DNA from: Oasisia sp. SBJ-2009
Lineage: Eukaryota > Annelida > Polychaeta > Sabellida > Siboglinidae
NCBI GenBank assembly: GCA_964017155.1
Contig: OZ024863.1
Coordinates: 40,053,617-40,117,616 of the forward strand
Reading direction: 5' to 3'
DNA length: 64,000 bases
Shown here: positions 1 through 13,133 of the stretch, one piece after another
How the letters are laid out: each line of letters starts with the position of its first letter
Position numbering within the stretch: the stretch's first letter is position 1
The notes under the pieces: model-generated
Databases searched by the model: none
What the model was told of the DNA's origin: nothing
The model's input: only the letters and a program-made list of their open reading frames with translations
Program-made: the position numbers and the translations under genes

Positions 1-680
1 TGACTAATTGGGTGCGGATCTCTGCATGGTTGCTACTGAATTATGCAGCAGTTGTTTGAGCAGGTTCGTAGGTAATATGTGGGCAGGAACGGTGTGTCCG
101 TCCCTTGGTAGTTAGCACCATCATCACTGACACATCTAGATACATGCAGTGTTATTGCATCAAAGCTTCCTTCTGTGAAATTGTCAGTCCTGTGTTTCAT
201 TCTGGCTTAAAACTGCCACTTAGATTACTAACATTCCCTGTTTTCCAGTTCACTTGACCTAGAAGGTTTACAACAAAGAAGTTGGATTTGAGTCTACGGG
301 AAGCATCAGTTGTAAACAGAATAAAGACAAGTAAGTAGTGCTAAATCAATTACCAGTAGTTCACAGTCAGAATGTACAGCTTGACATTCTAGTTTTGGTT
401 GTTTCCACCACTCGACAGAGTCCTCCTATTGGCTGACTAATCTGTACATATTCTGGTTACAACATTATGATCTTATGAGGTATCATTGAACTAGTCAGCC
501 TTTTTCAGAACCAATGTATCTATCCTGGCACTGAAGGTGGTTCTTTTTATATCAGAAACTGAGACAGTCTATGGGAAACTGTGTGTTTTGTATGTATTGT
601 TTGTTATCAGTGAGATGTGGCAGTGTCGTTGTGATATCAGATGTAAAACCTGGTGTCTGAAAATGTGTGATAACATTTAA
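1..680. other. non-coding stretch, nothing recognised
   Basis: I see no exon-like reading frame, repeat array or transposon end here. Short open frames lack any family resemblance or splice context. Confidence 0.4.
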
Positions 681-865
681 ATCCCCCTGTACTGGCAGGG
701 CTCTCCCACTGTACTAACAGGGCTCTCCTACTGTACTGACAGGGCTCCCTCACTGTATGTACAGTATCTGTCTCACTGTACTAGCAGGGCTCTCACTGTT
801 CTAACAGGGCTCTCTCATTGTACTAACAGCATTTCGTCACTATACTAACAGGGCTCTCCCACACT
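680..865. repeat. imperfect tandem repeat, about 21 bp unit
   Basis: Units resembling GGCTCTCCCACTGTACTAACA follow one another about eight times with substitutions and small indels. It is a degenerate minisatellite with no coding signal. Confidence 0.75.
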
Positions 866-3800
866 GTACTGTCCAAGTGGGTAGTGACTGGGGCAGCTTC
901 CTGGTGCTGAGCCTGAGAGGCGCCAGCGTGCTGTGTACACTGCTGACAGCAAAGCTGTAGATGTCTTCCCACAGGGCTCTATAACATAACAATGAATGAT
1001 GGCCGTGACATTCATTACAACTCCTCTCAGCAACAGGCTGACATGTTGTCACACTGTTCGTATAATTAGACTTATGTGTGTGCCCGAGTCACCTTTATGT
1101 TTGCACTTCCACGATGGACTCCTGTTGTGTAGAGGCTGGCCTGGTGTATTGATCATGAATGGAAGCTGAGTAGTTGGGTCGTGTTGTGATTCCACACAAG
1201 AGGGTGATACTTCACAATTTGCCAAAGTGTGAATCGTGCTAGATGTTGACGTGGTGTTGACTGGGCACCGGAGTGAGTGTTGATACGGGGCGAGTGCCGA
1301 GACCAGGAACTCTCTGTGTCTCTCCTGTGCCCATGTAGCTGCTAAAGAGCACAGTGTAGCCAGTTGACTCCTGACATTCTGGGAGCACAGACACAGGCAG
1401 GCAGCCTCAGCAGGCAGCTGTGGAGATGTCAACCACCCACAGCCACGCCCACAAAACTACAGTCATCTACAGCTGACCTGTGCTGTCACACTCACTCAGT
1501 CTCCACAGTACACTTAGTTGCCATCTCCTTAGTAGGCGTTCATTCGCTCAGTATGAGTTCCAAAAAAAATTGTTTGTTTAAAAAAATTCTGATGTAAAAA
1601 ATACAACTTTTGTGTCATGCTAAGTAATGTATTCTATAAGGTTGTTGCAGTTTTGTTTAATTTGACCTCTCTTGCATGTGAGGATATATTTGGCTGACAA
1701 ATATTGCAGGTGGTAAATCTAAATTAACAAGTGTTTTAGTTGGCTCGCTCTGCAGGTGACCAGAGTGCTGACTGCTATTGATAGCACTGCAAAGTCATTT
1801 GTGGTGACACAGTAAACAAGTTTACTGCTGCACTTGTCAATTAAACTGTGGATGGATGAGGGCAATTTAGTGGTGGTACAGAGTGACAGGTTACTTAGAA
1901 GTTTATATATGTGTGTATGTTGTACATAACGTCCAGGTCATGGTATAGGTTCTCTTCTAAGTCATGTCGGACAGGTCAGTATGTAAACATAAAGGTTAAC
2001 TTAGTTGAATAATCATACCGGTCATCTTATGAGTAATCATACAGACCTCCAACTTTTAAGTCAGTCAACCATACAGGTCAGTTTATAGCTTATCTTCAAA
2101 GGTGTAGCTTCTGGTGGTTATCTTGTCGGGCTTGTAAGAATAGAATGACAGCTCAAAACAATCACTGGTTAACTGTGTAGCAAAACATTTCACACTATGA
2201 CACAGACATCTACATTTCATACATATTGTTTGGAAACGCAAGGAAAAATCAAATTTTCTGATCCCTAGAAAGAAATATGAGCTCCTGTGAGCTCCAGCCA
2301 ACTGCACAAAGATATGAATACCACTCTTTATGATCACATAACATGGATGATTGCAAAGGGAATTATGGAAACCCCAGAATTATGACCCTACTGGTTTGTA
2401 TTGCAGCAATGTGGCAGTACATGTAAAGTAACCATACCTAACATTTCCAAACCGCAACATTTTAGTTCTGGTAGTGGAATGTTTCCATTCTGTTGTTTTC
2501 AAAATACACAATACTTTTTTTTATGAAACTGACCATTTGTTTTCAAGATCTACACGTAGTAATTCCTTAATTGAGAATTTGTTCCGATCTAGTTAGGATT
2601 AATTCAGTTGTGGTTGTCACCTACAAAAATAACCCAGACTGTCTGCAATTGTTGGAGAGATAATAATCACAATAAACTTTCTAGTTGGTCCCTGTGTTGC
2701 GATACACCAGGGAAGTGTGGATAGTTATTACAGACGTGTATATGACATGCTCTGACACCAGTCTCCTTCCATCTCCTCGAAGGATGCTCTTACTAGCGCC
2801 TCCTATAGACTCTTCTTGGAACCGTTTGCTGCATAATTCATCAATATCGCTGTATTGACATGATGTGGGCTTGGTTCCAGTTTCTCTCACCCTTGCTTTC
2901 TCACACATCAAAAATATGAACAGATTAGGTGAGGTTGGTGAATGGATCGTTAGATACAGTTTCAGATGCTGAGTACAAAGGCATATTTCACAGTTAGAAG
3001 CAAACGTCATGTTAGTGCAGTCAGTTGATATGTACTGGTGCTATCTGATGCAGACATCTGGATAACCTGTTGCTGTTTGCGACTCAGGTTGTCACGTGAT
3101 TGATGGACGTCAGACATCTGTCTTGTCAGTGTTGAGCATTCATGAAGGTGAAATATCTAAACACTCAAATAACTATGATCATGGCATTGCTAGACGAAGC
3201 ATAGTATTTTTGCCCCAGTCAGTTGCTGGCATTGTATAATTAAAAAATGGCCTGGTACACAGTTTCCTACCGAAGTGTTCTATGTTGAGATGGCTATGGC
3301 TAGCTTCAGCACTGGGCATCAATCCAGATACACTTTGGCTCCATATATCAGTTCAAAGCATGTCATACTCTTACGATGAAGAATTCCAAACCTGTTGATG
3401 GTACCATCCGGTAAACCTTTGACATTTCCTCACTGTCATCTAAGAGATGAATGTCGTGGATTCAGTGTGAGTGAGCTTATGAATTTTATATGACTCATGA
3501 GGAGTCTAGTCTACATAAAGCCTCAGTCAGATGTGTCTTGGTGCTGTCCTTCTGTTGTTTTTGTGGATTTCCATTAACAGTGTAGTTCTGCCTTACAGAG
3601 ATGTCTTGCAGCCTTCACAAGGCATCAAGAATTTTCATTTTAAGAAGGTATTTGATCACGTGTAATTGTTTACCTCAGCATGACATGGTATTAAGCGTGA
3701 TTTAAGTAGTTACAGTGTGTCTCAGCCACCAGGTAACTAACACAAGAGGTTCACCAGACACCAAGTACATGTGTAGTCGCCTCTGTATTTATTGCCACTT

Positions 3801-6800
3801 GATGTTCTTGTAGCCAATTAGAATATCACTTTGCAAGATGCTCATTGCGAATCATCATATGATATCGTCTTGCTGCCATGGAAATCAGCTATGCTGGTAT
3901 GGGGATATAAGTTTAAACGGAAAATTGCCACAGTTGGAACCCACAGCGAGGAATGCAATTTGTATCATTAATCAACATGTAATAATTGGCCAAATCAGTG
4001 TTTGACAACCCTGACTTGTGGCTGGCTGGGGATAGTGTCAACATGTGTTACTTCTCGCATTATCTGGAAATCGAATATGTGTCAGTGTAAAGCCACTGGG
4101 GAAAACGGTCTCTCTGCCTTTTTTAATTCAACAGAAGGGAAGATAGTCGCCAGCTGATTGCCAGAACAACCTGATGGTGTAAGGTATACTGTTGTCACTG
4201 ACATTTGACACACTCGCATGCAGCAACATGGCAATTCACTTCCTGTGGCCTGTGCAGTATAAACATGACTATCCTTAAATATGTGAATGTGCTTGGCCAA
4301 GACACATTTAAAAAAAAAGTAAACAATGATATCAGAGAGTTGCTACCATCTCGGAATCACTGGCATACGTCATGACCCTGGATATTATTGTACATTAGTG
4401 ATCAGCTCCTGGCTTGTCTGGCCTGCTGGCACGTGTCCACCACGAATGGTGATGTTACCTGAATGCCAGAGGTGCAGGTGTGAAGAACAACTGGGTAACG
4501 AGCTGGTGTTGATGCTGCTTGCTGCTCCCAGGCGACTGGCATTGAAACTGTGCACATGTTCGACTCATCAACTCTCCGCCTCATGCCACATTCTTAGATG
4601 TATGCCGGCAGCCAGGAACTGTGGGCTTCCTTCAACACTGTCATCATTGCATCATCCGTTGTTCCAACACGGAAAGTTCCACGAGGCTATGTTTGCTGTA
4701 GATCCTGCATTGATCCCGTTGTGACTTGAGATGTATGTGGCTAATGGAAGTGTTAGGTCTCTGTCTGATGCCCACAAGGTGCCACAGTTCTGTAGGTTCC
4801 ACTTAATCTGCTGCCCAGTTATTGCTGTTCAAATGGATGATAGCAGCCCTCTCACGAGACTAGGATCAGTTGGTCTACTCCATAACGAAGTCTGGTTATT
4901 ACTTTCTCCAAAAAAATCTGGCTAAAGGCCAGAATTTTTTCCAGGGTTGATTTGATCAAAAGTGTGCATTTTGGCACACACATTGCTCATGTGGAAGCCA
5001 TTTCCAATCCCATCCATCACAGTTTCTATTGCCCAGTTTCTTTATATAGTGAGTCACAAACTAAATGTGTGTATCTACAATATGTGCCAGTTATAGTCAT
5101 CAATGTGGGCCCACGGAGTTGGAACTATTGGTTAGAATAGTAACCAGCTGGCCTCCCATCTTGGCTAGTTACCTGTCTTGTCTGTCTTGAAGAAGGACAT
5201 ACTGATCTCTAGCTAAGCCTCTGTTTTATGATTACATCTGACAACTGACATAATGTACAAAAACATCCCCTGTCATTCCCCTCAGTTATTCCTGTGTAGG
5301 CCATGCGCTCGTTGCCAATATCGATCAAGGTCAATTCTTTTGACTGCACATATTATTTAGACAGTTCACACATTACATAATTTACAGATCTGAGCATCAT
5401 CGAACCTAATGTACGATATAAATAACAAACCAGGGAGGGTCTATTAAGTATTCACATCTCTACGCCGTGGAATATTTGCGCCGATAACAAATCTGTTGGC
5501 TACATCGACTGTTGTTTATTTCTCTCGGCTCGGCGGATGCTTGAAATGAAAATGTCACAGGTCACTTTTGCTATTGTGGCGAGATCTGCAAATGACAAAG
5601 CTCCATTAAAAGCGCGTTTGTGTCCATCTGCGGCTTACACAACTGATGTTAATTTGTATGAATTTCCTATCTATCAGTGTCCTTTTTGCATTACCCACTT
5701 GGGACATGTGAGTGCAACCGTAATTGCATTCACTCATGTGTGTTCTTGTCACTAGCGACGTAATGCTCAGGCTTATGACGTTACAGGCCAGTGCGACTAA
5801 TATCCCAATAATTTTATAGTCTCGTATATTTTACAGGACCTGTAAGTCAGTCAGTGTGGAAAATTGTGTTATAATAGAATCTGTCACTGTCAATGTCAAA
5901 AATTTAATTTGTTTCGTGTATTAGTTGACTTTTTCAGTATTAAGAACTAGTTTAAATGCGGTGTTAGTTTATAAGGGAATTGAAATAATGTCCTCAAAAT
6001 TTTGACATTTAATTAAATTTTCCTACAAAAACACTCGTATATCCATCATTATTCAGAATAGGCTCATATTGAATTTAGATCTGAAGTAGTTTTAATAAAA
6101 TAAATAATGATGTATAGAAAATATGATATATGGTTATTTATGCACATATGTTTACACATGGTTTAGCTATCGTAATTAATATGGTAATGTCTTAATTAAT
6201 CAGATCTGTGCAAAGCATTGAATTGTTAATGTTTCTTTAGTTGTAACATTATTTGAAGTTTGTGCATGAAGCAAATGTCTGATGTGCAATACTCTACAGT
6301 CCAGCATTGGCTGAGCCAAACACAGCCACTCTATCACAGGTCCCAGTGGTCAATGCTCGTGAATGTATAGCAGCACAACATTAGATCAATTAGTGAATAT
6401 TCCACAGTTTTCTTCCGTCGTCCTATTGAGTTGCACACTGTCAAGTTCTCTATTGCTGCATACAACAATGTGTCTCTTTGAAGGATGGCGGTAGTAAACG
6501 TTAATTATGCAAATGGCGCCAGACCACTAAAAGTCCATGTCTATTTTATATCTAGATGTCATCTATGTGGGTGTGTGAATGGTTTCAGCCATGTGACTAA
6601 CATATTCTACAGGCCTGCAGCAAACACATGTATAAGTTATGCGAGGAACGTGGTTTGTGAAATGTAGCTTATCATAGACATAATTTATTATGTAGCATTT
6701 ACTATTTTATTTATTGATATTGGTAGTCGTGTTAACTTAGTTTATTATAATCATTGAAATAGTTTATAAGTATAAAACATTAGTTTAAATACACACATTT

Positions 6801-6999
6801 GGATAAGTGGAACTTCTGATATGTAGAAGTATTTTCCTGGGTCCCTGCAGATTTTACTAATCCAGAGTCCAGATTCCAGACCACCCTGTATACTGCTGGT
6901 AATATGGTATACCACATCTTCTCTATACACAAGTCACTAGTAATAATGGTACATATTGTGTTTATTATGGGGTAAATATATTGATCTCTGGTGGGAGGA
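866..6999. other. long non-coding stretch, nothing recognised
   Basis: About 6 kb of mixed, mostly AT-rich sequence. The open frames inside it (up to about 130 codons) show no family motif, no splice-phase partner and no codon bias, so I do not call genes. Distal 5' exons or regulatory elements of the calcium sensor gene at 13.1 kb could lie here unseen. Confidence 0.4.
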
Positions 7000-7450
7000 A
7001 CAAGGGGCGGCTGGTAATGACAACGACGAGGCAGGAAACCGGTCGGATTGACAACACTCGAAGGTATTTTGAAGGTGCAGATTAGCGACCGGTGAATGAC
7101 GCGGCCGATTGCCATTACATTACATTCATTCAAGGGCCAAATTGATTTCCATTCGGACAATCTGCACGGCTAATGATGAATGCACTCATGTTAGGCGTAA
7201 ACAGAACCGCGGGACTCGCGTGTCTGCGCATCAGTCCCTGTAGTCACACATCGCCCGGCTCTCACAATGTCGATTTAATTGGGTTAGTCTCGAGCGGCCT
7301 CACAGGAGGCCCGGGATCAGCGATGTGTGCGAGTGTGCCGTGGCGGTCATGCACGCATGTTTGAGGGAGTCTGTCACAACACTCTTCTCTGTTGGATAGT
7401 TCGCCTGAATCGAGGTACCGCTGCTGCTGCCGTGTCTGTCGATTATGCAG
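7000..7450. promoter_or_regulatory. CpG-rich patch, candidate regulatory element
   Basis: This stretch is visibly richer in CpG (for example GACGCGGCCG, CCGCGGGACTCGCG, CTCGAGCGGCC) than the AT-rich, CpG-poor sequence on both sides, and contains homeodomain-like TAAT cores. No exon with a splice phase can be built through it. It could be a promoter or enhancer, but only base composition supports this. Confidence 0.25.
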
Positions 7451-8484
7451 GTTTCGCAGAACCAGGAAGTGCTGTAATTATGCTAGCTAGTTTCTCATGG
7501 TAATGCAGCTAGTGCTCAGCTGGTATGCTTGATTCTGACAAGCGTACTAGAAGTCTTTTTTGTTGTGATTTTCACATGGATTTTAGACATGAAAATGTGA
7601 GATACACCTGTATATATACAGAAATAGAATAAAGTATTGTCAAACTCGTAATATTTTATTTTGACTGTCTTCTGTGTGTGGGCAATTAGCATGTTATGGT
7701 GCAGAGTCAGGAGTAAGATTATCTTTTAGACAAATTAGTTTTTTATTGTTTTCTTGTTTGACTGTAATTCCAGACTTCAAGAGTGAAGTTGATCTTGTTA
7801 CTGGCACCTAATTTATGTGTTCTTTTTCGCTGTTTTTTCATTGATATCTCCACCAACCATTTCCATTCCCCTCTATCTTTGGCTCTATGACAGCATAAGG
7901 TTTCCTCATTTCTTTGTCAGTATTGATATGATATCAACACTCTAAGGGCTAGCAAAGAAATGTTGTGATCTTATTATACCAGTCTGCGATTATGCATGAA
8001 TAAACTTCTTATATAGTCGCACTTATTTAATACATCCTACATAATAAATGGACAGATTACTGCATTGCATTGTCTGTGCTACTTGGCCATTGAAATGAGT
8101 GATTAATCTGACATGAGATCTAGTGACAATAGCCACTCAGGTGTAAAAAGCAATAACGTTGTGTTTACATGTGTTCCCTAACCTCAAGTGTGTTTTATGG
8201 CTGCTTTGTTTGCGTGGGACAAGTGTTGGAGGTGATTTAGGTGATGGTTCCTTAATAACTGGTGGGTTGAATGGCGCCGGTGACAGTTACTTATGTGTGG
8301 TTGTGCACGTCTGTGCATGCGTACATCCTGTCAGTGATGAGTGTTGTCCACTCCATACATGAATTACTGTAAGTTATTAATGTCAGGATATCGCTTCACA
8401 AACTGTGGACGATTAAGATGTTCTTTTCAGAGTAGTTGATCGTCTGTCTATCAGTACGTTCCTGCTGTCACAAGGTTATGTTTT
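7451..8484. other. non-coding stretch, nothing recognised
   Basis: AT-rich sequence without repeat structure or recognisable coding potential. Confidence 0.35.
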
Positions 8485-8485
8485 A

Positions 8486-8697
8486 TAACCATGTCTGAAG
8501 TCCACAATCCTGTCCTTCTGAAGTCCACAAGACCACAACCACGTCCTCCTGAAGTCCACAACCTTGTCCTTCTGAAGTCCACAAGACCACAGCCACGTCC
8601 TCATGAAATCCACAACCCTGTCCTGAAGTCCACAACCCTGTCCTTCTGAAGTCCACAACCACATCCTGAAATTCACAACCACACAAGTCCACAACTA
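8486..8697. repeat. tandem repeat, about 23 bp unit
   Basis: Units such as CTGAAGTCCACAACCCTGTC repeat about nine times. Diverged pieces of the same motif (TCCTTCTGAAGT and similar) reappear beyond the LINE at 11.33-11.58 kb, so the LINE appears to have landed within or beside this older repeat field. Confidence 0.75.
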
Positions 8698-9219
8698 CAT
8701 AATAATAATAATAATTAGTTAACTTCTATTGCGCCTATATCCTTAGAAACCAAGCTCAGAGGCGCATCAAAACAAAAAGGATTAATCGATCTCATAGTCG
8801 GTAAACAAATCAAGTTGTCATCAGATTGATTGATGCGCCAGGGAGCTATGGTGGATAGGCCAGATTGTACAGATATGTTTTTAAATGACGACGGAATTTA
8901 GCAATATTTTCAACTGATTTCACGCTAGAAGGAAGCATATTCCATAGAGTAGGCGCACCCACAGCAAAAGCCCAGTGGCCAGGTGCATGACACACACCTA
9001 AGTCCAAATCACACCCACGTTAGGGTAAATTACCCTTAGGTGACACATAGCCAGTAGGTGCGGTTGCATGACACACACCCAGCTGGGTTATGTCACAAGT
9101 TACGCCAACATTTCTGGGGCAGCTCGAAGCAACCCCAACTGCAGCTAGGTGACTCACAGCGCATTGTATCAATGGCAGCAGTGGTGTACTGCTTGTATAC
9201 ATTCTACGACTGTCCTCAT

Positions 9220-9960
9220 AATCATGGACATAGGGGTGTTTACTTACATGTCAGTCTGTCAATGTTGAATTACTAAATTTTTACAAATTAAATTGCTATT
9301 ATTATTAAATGATTTGTTACTTTGCATTTATTACCACTGTATATGTGATTGTACACGGTTCATAGTGACGGTATGTATATCTTCATAACTATGAACATTA
9401 TGGCCTTTTTTGCTAAGCTGTGTAGGTCTATCAAAGTGGCGTGCTTATCAAATATTTACTAATTAATTAAATTATTATTAAATGAGTTATTAATTTATAT
9501 TTGTAACTTTATATTAATGTAGTTATACACATTGCATAATAATATGTGTAATTATCTTCCTAATCATGGACATTATGGCCTTTTGTTTTTGTGTTGGTCT
9601 GTATGCAAATATTGGTTTATTAATTAATTTATAAATATTACATAACTACTAAATTATATGTCTTATTACAGTTTTTGTTTTACAAATTGTATGTTTATAT
9701 AAACATATATTCATTGACATTGTGGCATTTTGCAAAAAACATTTCTGTCTATCAACCTGGTTACCCGCTAATTATCACTTATTAACACATTTATTTATTT
9801 ATTATTACATGACTAGTTAATATATATATATTTATTCTCATAATAAATGTGGTTACGCACACTGCATAATATGTATAAATATCTTCATATTTATTAATTA
9901 TGCTGGTCGTAATTAGAATGTGTTGGTCTGTTAACTTGGTGCACTACTTAGATAATATTA
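9220..9960. repeat. diverged internal tandem repeat, about 175 bp unit
   Basis: The phrase CATGGACATTATGGCCTTTT and relatives recur near 9230, 9391, 9565, 9715 and 9890, each followed by an AT-rich tail with TTGGTCTGT-like words. These are four or five diverged copies inside the DNA element. Confidence 0.55.
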
Positions 9961-10149
9961 ATTAATTAATTAGTATGAAAAATAAATATTGCAAATTTAG
10001 TACTCCATTCAATGGGTTTCAAAACACTGCAAACAGTATTTTAATAGTTGTATAAATAACACAGTTGTGCAATTTCAAATTCACTTTTATTCAAATATTT
10101 ATCAACAGAAAACAAAAGAATGAGCTCATTGCCAGTTTTTATTTAGGTC

Positions 10150-10420
10150 CTCCACACTCCGCAACGTCGTCGATAGTGCGCTGACCTCTGCCGTCACAGC
10201 ATTCCATCCGTTTTTCTGTCCCTGTTCGACAAGGTTGATTTCAATCGGCCTTGTAACAGTTCTTATAATATAAGTTACGACTTATTTGGCTGTATGCCTG
10301 TATTAAGGCCATAACCTCGGCATGAGAAAGGTTGTCCTTATAATGTCGCTGTTGTCTCACTGCTTCCACCATGAGGACTGTCCGAGGTGAACTGAATTCT
10401 GGGAAGATTTGTTCTCAAAA
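10150..10420 (-). pseudogene. decayed open frame inside DNA element, possible transposon protein remnant
   Basis: Read on the minus strand, a frame gives PRTVLMVEAVRQQRHYKDN, then HAEVMALIQAYSQISR, with one in-frame stop (KAD, stop) and then a further readable stretch to a terminal stop near 10143. The composition looks protein-like, but I do not recognise the family. Its position suggests it derives from the element's own gene. Confidence 0.35.
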
Positions 10421-11318
10421 CGCAGCAATTCGCTTATCGGTTACTCGTGCCGGTATCTCTTAGTTGGGCGGCATCTATGTGGCTGTTGTGCACCGCACCC
10501 AATGCGGTCTCCCAGCTATGTCACACCTAGAGAGTTAGGGGTAATTTTACCGCTTAACTTGGGTGCGTGTCATGCAACCGGCCACTGGTCCCCATATTAG
10601 TATTGACCTTTGGTACAAAGAGTAAATCAGAAATAGATGACCAAAGTTGAATAGGTTTTCTTATAGGAGTAAGTAAAGTATGTAAATACGATGGCTGCTT
10701 AGAAGAAAGTGCCTGGTAAGTAATGGTACACATCTTAAACATTATACGATATTGGACAGGCAGCCAATGCAGAGACTTTAGAAGCGGCTTAGAAGGAGTA
10801 AAACGTGGAGACCTAGTCACCACCCTTGCTAAGCAATTTTGAACACGTTGTAGTTTTGTGATATCCTTAATACATGTAGCAATATTATGAAAAAGTTAAT
10901 TACAATAGTCTAATCTACTAGTAACTTTGCAACAGAAACAGGCAAATATCGACGAATACGCCGCAAATCACGAATGTGGTAAAAACATGTTCGACAAATT
11001 TGAGAAATGTGTTCTCTAAAATTTAATTTATCATCAAAAATTACTCCCAAATTCCTAGTCGAAATTGCAGGCATAACATGCTGATTAAGTAAGGGTATAG
11101 GAAAAAGAGTCTTAATTTTGTCACGCTGCCGGTGTGTACCAATAATAAGAAACTCAGTTTTATCAGCATTCAGCTTCAATCTACTCTCAGTCATCCAGCA
11201 AAAAATGTCATCAATACAAGTTCTAAGCTGCTGTAAAGAACTTCTTGCATCTGAAGTGGATAATGATATATAAATTTGAGTATCATCTGCATAAACACAA
11301 CCGTATATCCTTCAGCAG

Positions 11319-12000
11319 TGAGCAACCACACATCATCCTTTGAAGTTCATGGTCACATTTTCCCCATCTCACCCACAACCTTGTCTCCTGAATGCCACGA
11401 CTGTATATCATTCTGAAATGCATAACCACAAGTCCTTCTGAAGTCTTATATCTATCAAGCCACTATATGAAGCCAATAACCACAGGTCCTTCTGAAGTTT
11501 ATATGCACTTGTGAAGGCTACAAGCAGTTCACCACACATCCTCGAGTCGCCCATAGCCACGTGACCTCCAGCAGTCCAGTAATGTTTTTGAAGAATAATT
11601 TGTAACTCACTTATTACCTGGTTCTGTTACCAGTCACATGGCTCACAATATTGCCAGTATTTTGCTGGTGTCATTGATGAGCTCCTGCTGAGTCACCTCC
11701 ACTGGTCTCTCACTCTCTCTCTAACTATCAATTACAGGGTGGCCAGGAAGACAGCATGCCAGGCTCTGCTGCCACTGTGCCTTTCTGCTGTGTCATGCAC
11801 TGTCACCTCAGGGGTGCTGCATCTCTAACAATATCTCTTGTAGTTCTGGGAATTGGTTCTCACTGTGTTGATGGTGGCTTTTGCAACCATTTAGTAAGAA
11901 AGCAGGATAATGCAGTTCTGCTGTTGGCAAATAAGTAAGAACAATTAGGAGTAATGGCTCCTATGCTGGGTTGTGTGTGATGTCGCGTTGCGCATGTTAA
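11319..12000. other. diverged tandem-repeat flank, no gene seen
   Basis: The first 260 bp continue in degenerate form the CTTCTGAAGTCCA repeat seen before the LINE. The remainder shows no exon. Confidence 0.4.
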
Positions 12001-12223
12001 GATTTTGCAGCAAGTGCGAGACGAGAGAGACAGCAATGTCCAGAGAACGACAGCAGACTTTTTGAGTTGATTCGTACAGGTGTTGCTGGCTGTCGGGCGG
12101 TTTCAACGCGATAGTGTAAACGTGTTAAATTAAATTAAGTGACGCTCGTGGAATATAGCAGAACATGTCGTCCGCAATAGTGCAAGCACAGAGATCCTAC
12201 AAGAACAGCCACACTCCTAGGAG
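12001..12223 (+). other. candidate 5' untranslated exon of the first calcium sensor gene
   Basis: A moderately CpG-containing stretch ends in a good donor (GAG, then GTGAGA at 12224), and the next plausible acceptor (TTGGTGTTGGCAG, ending 13108) lies just before the start codon of the calcium sensor gene. This arrangement fits a non-coding first exon. Its 5' limit is not defined. Confidence 0.3.
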
Positions 12224-13133
12224 GTGAGATGGAAACGCCTGTTATTTCTTTCCATTAATTAGCACTGTTAGATAATTGTAATTAGAACTGCTAGATATTA
12301 AGTGTTGGATCAAGATTGCCGTTCACATTGCTGCAAACCTCTAAGAAGAAGAATATCAAGATTTTAACGGTCCTAGTTAATTACTAAAATAAGTAATGGT
12401 AAGCACTATTAAGATACACGTGAATATGTAACTGATGAGATAATCGTGGGATATGTATACTATAGACAAGTAATGTTTAGTTAAACTTGCTGTCATTAAG
12501 TGGGTAGACTTGTACAGTGTGTTAATTAATTAAGTTTGTAGATGAAGTGACATGTATTTGCAGCAGTAGAGTTTGTGATGTCATCTGCTTTTTTGTTTTG
12601 TTGCAGATAGTGTCGGTGGAGGTATGCATGAGAAAATCACACACAGTTGCAGCTGTCAACAGCTGCCTGGACTTAGCATGTAACCTAATAACAAGACAAC
12701 AAGAGAGCTAGTGAATTTTAGGTTGGTAATTATAATTGGATTGTAGGTAAAAAAGACACCTAAGTCATTGCACAAAAGCTCTACATTATTGATAAAAGTA
12801 TTTTTTTTTAAGTGCATGTTTACACACCACTTAAATTTGACACCATTTAACAGCAACAATAATACAGTGTGCATTCATTTCAGTCTGTTTTCAATATTTT
12901 TTCAAGAACAGATTGCTGCTAGAACACATACAAACACCAGCACTGGAAAACCACCAAAGCAGCATTTAATTTTACAAAAAGCAAACAGTTGATTTAGATT
13001 TAATGTAATACTGTGTAGTTGGTAGACTTTAATACTGTCTAGTTGGTGACAGTCCATCAGCTGAACGGTGGAGACATGACATGACGTTCGGGTATTGGTG
13101 TTGGCAGTAGGGTATATCAAAACACAAGACACC

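Larger units (their letters stand above)
8973..10587. mobile_element. DNA transposon with long terminal inverted repeats, inserted in the LINE
   Basis: The left end starts CAGTGGCCAGGTGCATGACA and the right end, reverse-complemented, starts CAGTGGCCGGTTGCATGACA. Similarity of the two arms continues for about 80 bp, through ACACCTAAGT-like and AATTACCC blocks. The LINE reading frame can be followed on both sides. I see no clean target duplication. The CAGTGGC ends resemble hAT elements. The interior is AT-rich with a diverged internal repeat and one decayed minus-strand open frame (10150-10420). Confidence 0.75.
8701..11318 (-). mobile_element. 5'-truncated non-LTR retrotransposon (CR1/L2-like LINE), interrupted
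   Basis: On the minus strand the sequence begins at the reverse transcriptase catalytic box YADD (codons at 11282-11293) and runs through LNADKTEFLIIG, SARNLGV-like and FREHI motifs and the LKSLHWLPVQYRI block to a conserved end (AFAVGAPTLWNMLP, FRRHLKTYLY) at about 8970-8870. The 3' untranslated end reads GATATAGGCGCAATAGAAG followed by a TTA microsatellite tail at 8701-8716, typical of CR1/L2-type LINEs. The 5' part of the reverse transcriptase and the endonuclease are missing, and the copy is split by a DNA element at 8973-10587. It also contains stop codons and frameshifts. A dead copy. Confidence 0.85.

Noticed and set aside
7173..7364. 63-codon frame in the CpG-rich patch
   Set aside because: CpG-rich sequence opens frames by chance; no family resemblance.
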